Shown here piece by piece: positions 47,292 through 60,119 of a stretch of 64,000 bases of DNA; the stretch's first letter is position 1, and every line of letters starts with the position of its first letter. The DNA comes from Dacryopinax spathularia. Lineage: Eukaryota > Basidiomycota > Dacrymycetes > Dacrymycetales > Dacrymycetaceae. The stretch is from NCBI GenBank assembly GCA_037974965.1, contig JBBPFI010000001.1, positions 2,852,001-2,916,000 of the forward strand, written 5' to 3'. The position numbers and the translations under genes were made by a program. The notes beneath the pieces were generated by a model. The model was not told the origin of the DNA. It searched no databases and saw only the letters and a program-made list of their open reading frames with translations.

Positions 47292-48147
47292 TCCGTGCGT
47301 ACACGCGGGATACTAGAGCTCAGGGCTGCGCTCATTGGGTTTATTGATGTCATGATAGGCATTATTGAATTTGTCTGGGAAGTCAACGAGCCAAATGCAC
47401 CAGTATTAGCGAGCAGAGTGTGACTGCAGAGAAAGCGGTGTGACCAGAGCGCTGTGTAACGTGCATGTGTGCTGTACTCGGGAATGCCACGTCAGGTCGC
47501 TCCGTTTGCTCGCGTACAGCGATGAAAACTGCGCAGGAACGCGTCGAATTGTGGCGTCATCACCGTCGGTAATAAATAAGGGCGCGGCTGAAATTGGCCA
47601 ACGCCTATATCGGAACTTGCGGTGTAGGTATGAGTCGATTTGGGACTGCAGGGGTAAGTTTAGTCAGTTATAGAACTCGTTCTCAGAAAGCCAGCCTGAG
47701 GTTTATTGGAATGTATCGCTCTGTGAGTGAATGGACGGTCGATGGACGGGACTCGGTGTGAGTCGGCAGGGCGACCTGTGTCGCGCGTTGGCCGAGTGGG
47801 GCTCGACGCGCTCCTCGGGGTCCCACCCAGGAGAATTGGGTCCGATTGGCGGCTGTCGCACCGCTCACAGCGACGCCCGTCCCCTTTGGTTGCCCTTCTG
47901 TCCATCGCTCACTGTGCCAGCGGACAGCAAGCAGCCAACGAGGCATCGGTGGCCTCAGTTACAGTCCTTCCTTCACTCCTCATCCGATTCCCTGTCACTT
48001 CGGCAGCCCCTCTCCCTCTCTTCCCTTCCTATCACTCTATAGACACCCGACTCTCGTTATCGTCCATTACCCACTTCGACATCATCTCCATCGAGGGCAA
48101 GGACAATCAAAGACAATCGTCCTTGTCCATACCATCACCCTTCGACC
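47292..48147. promoter_or_regulatory. Long upstream region of FKS1
   Basis: An 856-base gap before FKS1. The last 200 bases are pyrimidine-rich (CTCCTT- and TCTC-type runs), a usual fungal leader or initiator pattern. Short frames exist on both strands (47660-47946 minus and 47727-48325 plus), but they are Ser/Arg/Pro-rich and unlike known proteins. It presumably contains the FKS1 promoter and 5' UTR. Confidence 0.5.
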
Positions 48148-51100
48148 ATGTCGCGGCCTTACGCGACCCAGCCGCCGGCCCCCAACTCTTATAATGCGCC
48201 CTATGCTCCTCCTTCCGACCCTCGGGATCCGTTCTCACCACCGTCCGGTCAGGGACAGGGACAGCGGTACTACGATGATGACGCCAGTATGTACAAAGAC
48301 AGGTCCTTTTATAGGGCTATTCTGACGGACGCACTAGGTCAGCAAGGCAACTACTACGACCAGGGCGCTTCATACGATCCATACGGTACGTCGTTGCGGA
48401 TAGATGCCTTTTACTTCTCTAGCTGTTGCTGACAATGCCCTTCGCCTCTCTTGCTTGATGCAACACCTCAGCCCAACCACGCGATGGCGATTCTGTGAGC
48501 GAAGGAGACGTATACGGCCAGCGCTATGCTCCATCCGCCGAATCTCTTATGCCGCCTCGCATGGCAACCTCGGAAAGCTCGACCCCGACCTTCACGGACT
48601 ACGTCCCTCAAGGCGCCCGCGAGCCCTACCCAGCTTGGTCCCCTGGTCGTCAGATCCCTCTATCGAAGGAGGAAATCGAAGATATCTTCCTCGATCTTAC
48701 GCAGAAGTTTGGCTTCCAGAGGGACTCCATGCGCAACATGTTCGACTTTCTCATGACGCAGCTAGATTCCCGTGCCAGCCGCATGTCGCCGAATCAGGCT
48801 CTTCTCACCTTGCATGCCGATTACATCGGAGGTCAACATGCCAACTACCGCAAATGGTACTTTGCTGCCCAGCTCGACCTGGACGACGCTGTCGGCAGCT
48901 CCCAAAACCCGAGCACGTTGACCCGAATGCGGAGCATGCGAGGCGGCGGGCCAAAGCAAAAGGCGCCCAAGACCGCGAGCGAGAAGAGTCTGCATACCGC
49001 CCTCAACCGTTGGCGCGAGGCCATGAACGCCATGTCGCAGTACGACAGGCTCAGGCAGATTGCCCTTTTCCTGCTTTGTTGGGGCGAGGCCGCCCATGTT
49101 CGCTTCGTACCTGAGTGCCTGGCTTTCATCTTCAAGTGCGCCGACGACTACTATCGATCACCAGAGTGTCAAAATCGCGTCGAACCTGTTCCAGAAGGGT
49201 TGTACCTCCGTGCTGTCGTCAAGCCGCTCTACCGTTTTTTCAGAGATCAGGGTTACGAGGTCGTTGATGGGAAGTTCGTGCGAAAGGAGAAGGACCACGA
49301 GCACATCATAGGCTACGACGATGTCAATCAGCTCTTCTGGTACCCTGAAGGCATTGCTCGGATCGTTTTGACGGACAAGGTGCGTTGGGTCACAGCTTGG
49401 ATATGGATATCAGATGTTGATACGTTCATGGGCAGACGCGTCTCGTCGACCTTCCCCCAGCAAAGCGTTTCATGAAGTTTGACAAGATCGACTGGAACCG
49501 CGTGTTCTTCAAGACTTTCTACGAGAAACGGTCGTTCCTGCAGCTGCTCGTCGATTTCAACCGAATCTGGGTCATCCACATCTCCCTCTTCTGGTACTAC
49601 ACCGCTTACAACGCACCAACTATCTATGCCAGCCCGGGTACGACAACGCCGACGGCAGCTATGACGTGGTCGTGTACGGCGTTGGGCGGAGCAGTGTCGA
49701 CTGTAATCATGATCCTTGCGACTTTGGCCGAATTCTCCTTCATTCCCACTACCTGGAACAACACCTCACATCTCGGACGGCGTCTTCTTTTCCTCCTCGT
49801 CACCCTGGGAATTACGGCTGGTCCCACTGTATATATCGCAGGATTCGACAGAACTTCGCAAGTCGCCTTGATCCTCGGCATTGTTCAGTTCTTCGCATCA
49901 GTTTCGGCAACGCTCTTATTCTCAATCATGCCTTCCGGTCGCATGTTTGGGGACCGCGTCGCGGGGAAGAATCGGAAGTACCTAGCGTCGCAGACTTTTA
50001 CGGCTTCCTACCCCAAGCTGGACTTCAAGTCGCGCATCGCCAGTATTGCTCTGTGGACTCTCGTCTTCGGTTGCAAGGCTACTGAGTCATACTTCTTCCT
50101 CACGCAGTCTTTCCGGGAGCCTGTGCTTGTCCTAGTTGGCATGCGAGTGCAACGCTGCTCGGAGAAGTACTTCGGTGCTGCCCTGTGCTCCAATCAGCCG
50201 GCTTTCACGCTCACCATTATGTTCGTCATGGATCTTTGCCTATTCTTCCTCGATACGTTCCTTTGGTACGTCATCTGGTATACCGTGTTTTCCATCGGTC
50301 GCTCGTTTGCGCTCGGCCTCTCCATTTGGACGCCATGGAAGGACATCTACATGCGGCTGCCCAAGCGGATCTACGCCAAGCTACTCGCTACCGCCGATAT
50401 GGAGGTGAAGTATAAACCCAAGGTCCTGGTATCTCAAATTTGGAACGCCATCATCATCTCGATGTACCGCGAGCATCTTCTATCCATCGATCACGTACAG
50501 AAACTTCTGTACCATCAAGTCCAGTCCGATCAAGATGGTCGCCGCACTCTACGAGCCCCGCCCTTCTTCATCTCGCAAGGGGATAGAAGCTACAAGGGCG
50601 AGTTCTTCCCTCCTGGATCCGAAGCCGAACGGCGTATCTCCTTCTTTGCCCAGTCACTAACAACGGCAATTCCGGAACCGTTGCCGGTCGATGCCATGCC
50701 AACATTTACTGTCCTGACGCCGCACTATTCGGAGAAGATTCTGCTCTCTCTCCGTGAAATCATCCGTGAGGAGGACCAGAACACCCGTGTCACCCTCCTG
50801 GAGTATCTCAAGCAATTGCATCCGATCGAGTGGGACAATTTCGTCAAGGATACCAAGATTCTGGCGGAGGAAGCAGCGGCATTCAACGGTACAGCTAGCA
50901 ATCCCTTCGGTGGCGCCGGAGACGAGAAGTCAATCATGAACAAGGCGGATGACTTGCCTTTCTACTGCATTGGCTTCAAGTCTGCCGCTCCTGAGTTCAC
51001 CCTGCGGACGCGGATTTGGGCGTCGCTGCGTGCCCAGACGCTGTACCGCACTGTTTCTGGCTTCATGAATTACTCAAAGGCGATCAAGTTGCTCTACCGA

Positions 51101-53952
51101 GTTGAAAACCCCGAAGTTGTCCAACTGTTCGGCGGTAACACCGACAAGCTCGAGCGTGAGCTGGAGCGAATGGCACGTCGCAAGTTCAAAATGGTCGTGT
51201 CGATGCAGCGTTACAACAAGTTCACAGCTGAAGAGCTCGCCAACGCCGAATTCCTGCTTCGCGCTTATCCCGACTTGCAAATCGCCTACCTGGACGAAGA
51301 GTCGCCTGGAAAGGAAGGTGGGGAACCACGGCTCTTTTCTGCACTCATCGACGGATACTCCGAGATCATCCCTGAGACCGGCCGCCGCCGTCCCAAGTTC
51401 CGTGTCGAATTGCCCGGTAACCCAATTCTCGGCGACGGCAAGTCCGATAACCAGAACCATGCGATCATATTCTACCGTGGCGAGTACCTGCAGCTTATCG
51501 ACGCCAACCAAGACAACTATCTGGAGGAGTGCTTGAAGATTCGTAACGTGCTTGGCGAGTTCGAGGAATACAGCCTGTCAAGCCAGTCTCCCTATGCGCA
51601 CTGGGGCCACAAGGAGTTCGTCAAGCCTCCCGTTGCTATTGTCGGCGCTCGCGAATATATCTTCTCGGAGAATATCGGTATCCTCGGAGATGTAGCTGCG
51701 GGCAAAGAACAGACGTTCGGTACTCTCGCTGCAAGGGCTCTCTCTTGGATCGGAGGTAAACTCCATTATGGGCATCCCGATTTCCTGAACGCCATCTTCA
51801 TGAACACACGTGGTGGCGTCTCCAAGGCGCAAAAAGGATTACATTTGAACGAAGATATCTACGCCGGTATGAACGCCTTTGGTCGAGGTGGAAGAATTAA
51901 ACATACGGAATACTACCAGTGTGGCAAAGGTCGTGATCTCGGCTTCGGCACCATTCTGAACTTCCAGACCAAGATCGGAACTGGCATGGGTGAGCAGATG
52001 CTTTCGAGGGAATATTATTACCTCGGCACCCAGCTCCCAATCGACCGCTTCCTCACCTTCTACTATGGCCATCCCGGTTTCCATATCAACAACATCCTGG
52101 TTATCGCCTCCGTACAAATGTTCATGGTTGCTTGTGAGTCGCAAGCCTACCCCGGGTCGGCCGGCGTATTGACGTTGCTTCACAGTGGTTTTCCTTGGAA
52201 CACTAAACAAGCAGTTGACCGTATGCAAGACTAACTCCAACGGCGACGTGCTAGGCGGTCAGCCGGGCTGTTATAACCTGGTGCCCACGTTCCTCTGGAT
52301 CCAGCACTGTATCATCAGTATCTTCTTGGTGTTCTTTATTGCCTTCTTCCCGCTCTTCCTCCAAGGTACGGTTTTATCCTTCATAAGTGCGCTTCGCGGC
52401 CGTTCTGATCTTTCGCATAGAACTGACCGAGCGGGGCACGGGTCGCGCACTACTACGCCTTGGCAAACATTTCTTGTCATTGTCACCGGTGTTCGAAGTG
52501 TTTTCCACCCAAATCTACTGCCACTCGATCCTGAGTAACTTGACCTTCGGTGGTGCTCGGTACATTGCAACTGGTCGTGGATTCGCCACTTCTCGCATAT
52601 CATTCAGCATACTCTACTCACGTTTCGCTGGCCCAAGTATTTACATGGGCGCACGTACCCTGCTGATGCTGTTGTATGCAACGCTGTCGATCTGGATGCC
52701 GCACTTGATCTATTTCTGGATCTCGGTGCTCGCGCTCTGCATCGCGCCGTTCCTATTCAACCCGCATCAGTTCTCCTTCACCGATTTCATCGTCGACTAC
52801 CGTGAGTACCTGCGCTGGATGTCTCGCGGCAACTCGAAGCAGCATACGAATTCGTGGATTGGATACTGCCGACTGAGCCGTACGATGATCACCGGTTACA
52901 AGAAGAAGCGCTTGGGTCAACGCTCTGAGCCACTTACTGGTGGTGACGTTCCGCGCGCGTCGTGGCGTGCGGTGCTGTTCTCGGAAATCATCTTCCCGTG
53001 GATCATGGCCATCCTGTTCATCATCGCCTACATGTTCGTCAAGTCTTTCCCCGACCCGAAGACAGGGCTTTCCGCCAATCCCATTGTTCGGATTGCCATT
53101 GTGTCGCTTGGGCCTATCGTCTGGAATATGGCAGTTCTCCTGGTTCTGTTTATGATCTCCCTGTTCCTTGGACCAGTGCTCAGCGGGACTTGCGTCAAGT
53201 TTGGCGCTGTCATGGCAGCCACGGCTCACTTCGCTGCCCTCTTCGGTGAGTTGCTTGTCCCAAATGTTAACGTTTGCTAATTCCCTTTCCTAGGTATGAT
53301 TGCCTTCTTTGAATTCCTCTGGTTCTTGGAATCCTGGGACGTGTCGCACGCCGTACTTGGCCTGCTCGCCGTGATCTTCATCGAGCGTGCTATTCACAAA
53401 ACCCTGATCTCGGTGTTCATCAGTCGCGAGTTTAAGAACGACGAGACTAATAGGGCGTGGTGGACCGGCAAGTGGTACGGACGTGGTCTTGGTCACCACA
53501 TCATGTCCCAGCCTGCGAGGGAGTTTGTTGTCAAGATTGTCGAACTATCTTTGTGGAGCGGCGATTTCCTGCTTGGACACGTGCTCCTCTTCATGTGCTC
53601 TGTGCCCATGATTATTCCGTTCGTGGATACGCTGCATTCAACAAGTACGCATATGATTACTATAATTGACCGTCTTTTTACTGATGTTGGTACAGTGCTC
53701 TTCTGGTTACGGCCCTCGAAGCAAATTCGGGCGCCGTTGTACTCCATCAAGCAGAAGAAGAGCAGAAGACATATCGTAATCAAGTATTCGATAGTCTACC
53801 TCGTCGTCATGGCAATCTTTATCGCGTTGATCGCAATACGTGAGTGCTTCCCGGGAGTTGATGATATACATGCCGCTGACAGGATGTTCTCTATAGCCGC
53901 AATTTTCCGCAACACCCTTAACGTGCACTGTTCATTCTGCCAATCTATCTAA
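48148..53952 (+). CDS. FKS1: 1,3-beta-glucan synthase catalytic subunit FKS1
   Basis: Eight exons: 48148-48385, 48472-49379, 49436-52133, 52186-52365, 52421-53245, 53294-53644, 53696-53839 and 53897-53952, giving 1,799 residues, the usual size. The N-terminus is Tyr/Pro/Gln-rich. The FKS1 domain follows ([31 protein letters not shown]), then a first membrane block, then the large cytosolic GT48 region: [80 protein letters not shown] and [21 protein letters not shown] second membrane block starts with [15 protein letters not shown], and [14 protein letters not shown] is present. The protein ends CSFCQSI. It polymerises UDP-glucose into wall glucan at the plasma membrane under Rho1 control. The hot-spot segments differ from yeast (see findings). 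Confidence 0.98.
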
Positions 53953-54760
53953 GGACTTTCGCTTTCCCTGCACATGGACTTCGTCTCGTTCTTCACCTTT
54001 TTGCCCTTGCCGCTGCAATCACTTCTTTCTCTTCATTCTTCCTAATTTTGCACGGATACATTCCAATTATAAAGGCCGGCTGGACAGATGAGAAGAGGCG
54101 GGCCCTAGTCGGAATCGTCTCCTTCATGCCTGTATCAATTATCATTTCATGCAATGTTTGCCGCCACCCTGCGACTGCGGCCGGAAAACCAGGCCTGGGA
54201 CCCGCTGCTAAGAGTGATCGGCGTACATGCATGCCTCTGTTAAGCTTCGGTATCAAGAGCTGTTCCTGGTAGATGTTGAATCAGGTTACGCCGGAAGCCG
54301 AGATGAAAAGCCGATGTGGCGCATTCCGACCAACATTCCACGCGTCACCAGAGTAGGGACCACCTGAGCCGCAGTTTTGCCAACTCTACGCAACTCCGAG
54401 TCTCTCCCACCTACAATGTCCGAATGCGTGCAGGGAACGTCGCACGAGAATTATCACTGATTCGCGGCGGTTCTCCGGCCACCATCCAGGGTATAGAAAC
54501 CCAACTATTCCTTTACGAGGAGTTCCCCCGCTTCGCCCCGCATCGACTGGTTACCGAATTTGGTCATCCATAAAGAACCCCTGGCTGCTGCCTCGTGTCC
54601 CTGCACCCCGACACCTTTCGCCTCGAGGTCGTTCAACATCCCTCTGTCGCGTCTGTGTATATAGTCATACCTTCGTCTATGCCTCGCTGTCAGCTCACCA
54701 TCACCTTCTTCTAGCGTAAGGGACGGGGCGAGGACGAGTGGTTGACATTGTGGGACAATC
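53953..54760. other. Intergenic region FKS1 / SUR7-PalI
   Basis: An 808-base gap between two genes on the same strand. The frames inside (for example 53993-54256 minus and 54316-54573 plus) lack recognisable domains. I see no RNA gene or repeat. It holds the FKS1 3' end and the promoter of the next gene. Confidence 0.5.
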
Positions 54761-56214
54761 ATGGTCAAGGGATCTGTCGTCATAGGCATTGCGCAGAGCC
54801 TATCGTGCGTCCATCTTTCTTGCTCCGGCCTCCGAAATCGTTACTGATCGTGCCTTAGGTTGATCGCGGTCATATTGTTGGTGTTCGCGCATGTGAGCGG
54901 ACCTACAAGTTAAGCTTCCATTGTAACCTGAAGACGTTTGGGGCAGGTTGGCCAGATCAATACTAGCAAGCTCCCGAGCGGCCTGGGCATGGCGTCCATG
55001 AACGTCACGAACTTCGCGTACGATCCCTAGTGTCTCCCTTCATCCGCTGCTTACCTTGTCTCAGGTCATGTCTAGCCAACTCAACAGGAGACCCCTTCTG
55101 GGGCATGTATCAATCGAATGTCTCTGCACCAATCGGACAACATCTTGGATTGCGCGACATGTACTCTTGGGGATTTTTCAGCCTTTGCGCCTCGGTGGTG
55201 ACGAACACTACCCAGAGCCAATGTACTCCACATACCTTCGGATATCCATTCCAACCACTTGAAACGCTGCTGTCGGACATACTGAGCAACTCAACCACGA
55301 TGTACGTTCCAGCTATCCGCGCCGTTTCGCAACAGATACTTAGCCCTCGAGTAGATCACAATTTACCATTCCTCTGACCACGAAGTTCACGAACAGCGAC
55401 TCCCTCGGTAGCCTTACCCATTCAGGCTTCTTCCTCATATTCATCGGCACCATCTGTGCCTTCGTTGCCACTGCGCTGTGAGTATGTCGATCTGACAGAC
55501 CGTCGCATGGCTGACTGCTTTGTTAGGGCTATCAAACACTCCAAGGTCACCTTTGCGCTCTCAACTTTTCTTGCTTTGGTTGCAGCCGTGCTCGTCCTGG
55601 CGGGCAGCGCTATGTGGACGAGCGCCGTTTCGGGAGCGATGCAAATCAACACGACTACAGCGGCTGGTGGAAGCTGCCTGGGAATCTCCGTCGCGCACGG
55701 GACCTCTCAATGGCTGATTTGGGCGGCATTTGCTCTGCTTATGCTCTCACTCGTGCCATACGTCATTAGTTTCGTTTCATACAAGCGCGTGAAACGACCG
55801 AGTGAAGTCCGCTTGGATCGGCACGTGTCCGGCCGGAGGTACAAGGATCCAACATACTATCCGCCGAAGTCCCGAGCGTTGGCCAACGTGCAACGTGCGA
55901 GCGATGGAGCAAACGGCGCGGCGAAGTCAAATACCCGGCCAACCTCTTCCACGCAGCCGAGCAGGGCCAGCACGCCTGCTCGACCTGTACCAGCAAGGCA
56001 GTCGAGCCAGATCAGCACGCCTGCCAAGCCGAGACCGACTGCCGCACGACAGGCCTCTTATAATACGTACCCGACGAGGAAAGGTACTGTGCCTCCAACG
56101 CCAACAAGACAAATGCCGCAGAACGCTGGTCCGTCTCGGAAGCCTCTGCCTACAACACCAACAACACCCGTAAGACGAGGAAGCGTGCCGCCCAGACAGG
56201 GAACGTATGGTTGA
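54761..56214 (+). CDS. SUR7/PalI-family four-helix plasma-membrane protein
   Basis: A multi-exon gene starting MVKGSVVIGIAQSL at 54761, with small first exons, then LIAVILLVFAH and VGQINTSKLPSGLGMASMN. The extracellular loop has GLRDMYSWGFFSLCASVV, with the W..F..C pattern typical of this family, and QCTPHTFGYPFQPLETLLSD. Three more helices follow: HSGFFLIFIGTICAFVATAL, FALSTFLALVAAVLVLAGSA, and WLIWAAFALLMLSLVPYVIS. The cytosolic tail of about 140 residues is Pro/Thr/Arg/Ser-rich, ending at 56214. SUR7 proteins mark eisosomes and PalI/Rim9 acts in ambient-pH signalling; both share this fold and the sequence alone does not separate them. The long tail is more PalI-like. Confidence 0.82.
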
Positions 56215-56903
56215 GATTCGAAGGAGGAAAAGAAAATAAGGCTGGGGATGGGACGTTTCTTCTTCAATATTCGATTGTATTATTATTATCTACGCTGCCG
56301 AGGTTATCGATACATGCCTCCTAACAGCTGATGGCACAATGACAGCCCGAAATGACTTCGGTTGCCACGCAGCCGCGCGACATTGCCCCAGAAAGGGGCG
56401 CGGCCCCCGAGCTCGAATTTTGACGGTAACAGCTAGACGTTCTGCTAACCTTACCTTCTGGGAATAATACGCTCCACGCGCGCATGAGTAGATCTTTGTG
56501 GATCCGCCAACCTCGGCGAGACGTGCCACGCTTAAAGTTGGTTGCCACATGCACGTCGACCGCATCTGGGGGTCAGAGGTATCTCACCAGCATGGTGCTT
56601 CAGGAAGGGTCATAAGGTGTTCACCTCAACCCGCGCAGAATATTGGCACGTCATACCTTGCCGGGTATGCTCATCACGACACCTGACTACCGCCTGGAAG
56701 CCAATGTTGGGGCATTGCCCCTCCGTTTAATGGCTTGATGGGCTTGTTCCGTCTGCTCTGCGTCTTCTATCACGGCTGCGACTTCTCATATCTTCTCATT
56801 ACCTGTGGCCGTGTGATCAACAGTGACTTCTCGGAGGTCTGGAAAGCCATTAAAGCCATGGCTCCTCAAAGTACGCACAAGCACCACCACTAGGTCTTGC
56901 AAG
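56215..56903. other. Intergenic region SUR7-PalI / glutaminase
   Basis: A 689-base gap. Short frames on both strands (for example 56290-56565 minus) show no conserved sequence. It starts with AT-rich sequence just after the SUR7/PalI stop, a likely 3' end, and otherwise contains nothing I can name. Confidence 0.5.
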
Positions 56904-59628
56904 ATGTATACCCAACTGGCAGCCTTCCTCTCCATGCTGACGGCCGTCGCGGCCGTGGCCTGGGATGCGACTCCGTTCAATCCTCTGTCCGTCCCTCTGG
57001 CTGTCCGCTCTCCTTACCTGTCCTGCTGTAGGTCTTTTCCGGTCATTTTTCGATGTCGGAGTCATCCTGTATTGGGATAGGGCTCCCCGGGGGCAACGAT
57101 GGCGGCAATCTTGCTGGGCAATGGGCGGAATTTTGGACCGGTTCGGTAAGAGATCCTCCTGAAAGGCTCACATCTGGTGCTCTGACGCGTTCAAGATCCT
57201 GGGCTGGGCCGGATACGTACGCGTTGACAATGTGACGTATATTTTCATGGGTGCACCCAACGTCCCCGGAGTTGCTGCACAGCTGGCAACACAAACAGCG
57301 TCGAACGTATGCACGCGCTCGTCGCAAGGATCTCTTTCACTCACCCAGTCTCAGTTTACATCAACGCAAAGCAGCTTCACTCTATCAGCCGGTCCGGTGA
57401 CCCTAACGGCTTCCTTCCTTTCCCCGATCGAGCCAAACGACTTGCTCCGGCAATCCCTCCCCTTCTCGTATCTGGCCCTCTCCGCCAAGTCGAATGATGG
57501 AGGGACTCATTCTGTTCAGCTCTACTCCGATATAAGTGCTGAATGGGTGACCGGGGACAACTCGCTCCTTGCGAACTGGACAACTCACACGGGCGACATA
57601 ATTACCCATCAAGTGCAGCTCCAAGATCCTCAGCTTTTCGGTGAGATCAGCGACCATACGCAATATGGAGCTGCATATTACTCAGTGGCATGTCATTTCT
57701 TGCCCAGAAAGACGGTCAGCTGATACCATGCCTGCAAAGGCGCAAGGAGGAACGTATCAAACCGGAGCAGACGTGGACGTCCGCGGACAATTCATCAGCC
57801 ATGGCGTCCTCACGAATGGGCAAGATACCAATTTTCGTCCCGTCAGCGACAGCTGGCCTGTATTTGCCCATGCTTTCGATCTTGGTCCTGTGTTGAACGC
57901 AACTTTGCCCGTCGTATTCTCGGTGGGTCATGCCAGAGACCCAGCCATCCAGTATATCGTCGCCGGAGGAGCTATGCAGCAGAGGCGGTTGTACTTTTTC
58001 AATGCGTACGACAGTGTCCTCGATGCCGTGAGTCTCGCTGCCTCTTATCGGCAAGCACCCTCAGAAATGTCTTTAGATCGCATTCTTTCTCGGTGACTAT
58101 TCCAACGCGCTTTTGTCGGCACAGGCCTTTGATGCTCAAGTCGAAACCGATGCCAGCGCCATATCAGAGGATTACGCTTCCATTACCGCTCTTTCAGCCC
58201 GCCAGGCATTTGGAACCATAGAGTTGACTTATGGGAACAGTGCTGAAGACGTTCTCGTCTTCATGAAAGAAATTAGTAAGGAAACACCCTCCTGTCACCG
58301 CCAACACGTGCTAACCACAAGAGGCTCTGATGGGAACGTTAACACTGTGGATGTCATCTTCCCTGCTTATCCGATCTTCTTGTACACCAACCCCGCTCTC
58401 GCTGCATATTTGCTCAAACCGCTGTTGCAATACCAAGCTTCTGGACAGTATCCAAACCCTTGGAGCGTGCACGACATGGGTGCCCATTACCCCAATGCAA
58501 CCGGTCATAACGATGGCTCTGATGAAGCGATGCCGGTTGAGGAGAGCGGAAACATGGTCATCATGACTGCGGCGTACTTGAAAGCCACGTAAGGTAAGCT
58601 CTCTCTGAATCAACAGCATATTGAACTCTCGTCAGGGGTGATACATCTCTGCCCTCCTCCTATTATAGCCTGTTACAGCAGTGGACATCGTTCCTGGTAA
58701 CAGACTCGCTCATCCCGGCCAATCAGTAAGAAGCTTGCAGTATTCCTGGTTGACTTGCTCAACTGTGCCGTAGGATTTCCACGGACGACTTTGCTGGAGC
58801 CTTGGCGAACCAGACGAACCTTGCCATTAAGGGGATCGTTGGTATCGCTGCTATGGGACAGATTTCAACCGCTCTGGGCAAGACGAGTGATGCTCAGAAC
58901 TACTCGGTAGGCCGTCATCTACCGGCAAAGGCAGACTCTCATCAGGTACAAGTCCATCGCCGAGTCCTATGTGCCCCAATTTCAGGGTTTCGCTACCTCT
59001 CAAGATGGGAGCCATCTCGACCTCTCTTATGGCAACGACTCGTCATGGGGAATTACCTACAATCTGTATGCCGACAAATTGCTCGAAACCAGCATTTTCC
59101 CACAGTCCATTTACGAAATGCAGACGGCTTGGTATCCAAATGTAAAGCGTAAGTATTGAATTTGTGATTGTAAGTTGGAGGCGCTGACAGGCTATACTAG
59201 AAGCCTACGGTGTTGTGAGTCTACCATATTACCAACGCCGATTCATCTGATCTCTTTGTGTCAGCCCTTGGATACCAGACATCTATATACGAAAACCGGT
59301 ACGCCCAGTGTTATTCCAGTGGGAAATTAGCTCATTGCTGCTAGACTGGGAAATCTTTATGTCGGCAGCTGTTACTTCTGACTCGACCCGTGATCTCTTC
59401 ATCGAAAGTGTTGCTTCATTCCAAAAGGCTGGCTTGACCAATGAACCGTTCCCGGACTTGTACGACACAGATACAGGTGATCAGGATGCTATCCAGTTCC
59501 GCGCACGGTGAGCACGAACGTCGTCAAATCTGTTGAACCGCACTAACGCCGCCGGAAGTCCTGTTGTCGGAGGTCACTTCGCACATCTCGCACTGGGCAA
59601 GTTGACCGCCACCTCTTCTGTGGAGTGA
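56904..59628 (+). CDS. gtaA: Secreted glutaminase (GtaA-like, DUF4965/DUF5127)
   Basis: A multi-exon gene from ATG 56904 to the stop at 59626-59628, about 700 residues. It opens with a signal peptide (MYTQLAAFLSMLTAVAAVAW) and then ATPFNPLSVPLAVRSPYLSC, the family start. Further conserved pieces in order: LPGGNDGGNLAGQWAEFW, GWAGYVRVDN, LTASFLSPIEPNDLLRQSLP, VQLYSDISAEWVTGD, HARDPAIQYI, IFPAYPIFLYTNPALAAYLL, PWSVHDMGAHYPNATGHNDG, EAMPVEESGNMVIMTAAYL, LAIKGIVGIAAMG, and near the end ARPVVGGHFAHLALG. These match Aspergillus-type extracellular glutaminase A, which hydrolyses glutamine to glutamate and ammonia. Several N-glycosylation sites (NVT, NWT, NAT, NYS) fit secretion. Many introns; not every border was fixed. 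Confidence 0.9.
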
Positions 59629-60119
59629 TTCACGGCCTCATCGAGCCCATGTCTTCCAAATGTAGCCTGCAAAGTACTTGCTGCGGCCAATCGCTCTGCG
59701 AATAAGCCTATTGAGAAGTTAGTGAATGAGGAGAAACACACACGTCGCGGAATCGGGAGGGATGCAAGTCCTTCTGTGGTATTGGACTAACATTGACAAA
59801 TCAAATCCGTTCCAGGATTGTCCTGTGGTCTGACGGTCTGCCAGCCTGGGCGGCGCGACACCGAATGGGGAGGCCACGTCGAAGCGCTGCGGATAGAGTC
59901 GACTGTGACCCGTTGTCAAACCGCTACCGGATAGAGCAGACAACTCGTCTCGCACGCGAGATACGGGCAGCATCAGGCTTCCGGAAGCAACCCAGCATTT
60001 GCCAGACAGTAACGTTGTCCTTCTGTCGCTCAGGAAGCTTATAACGGCTTCAGAGTACATAAAATAGTCATGGCATCAGCCAACAGCCTCCTCCTCGTCC
60101 TCCGCTCGCATAAGCCGCC
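59629..60119. other. Intergenic region glutaminase / amidase
   Basis: A 491-base gap between two genes on the same strand. The longest frame (minus 59719-60060) has no recognisable domain. It presumably holds the glutaminase 3' end and the amidase promoter; no specific GATA-type cluster stands out to me. Confidence 0.45.

Noticed and set aside
47727-48325. Plus-strand frames of 155-159 codons before and over the FKS1 start
   Set aside because: They are Ser/Arg/Pro-rich, overlap the first FKS1 exon in other frames and show no domain.
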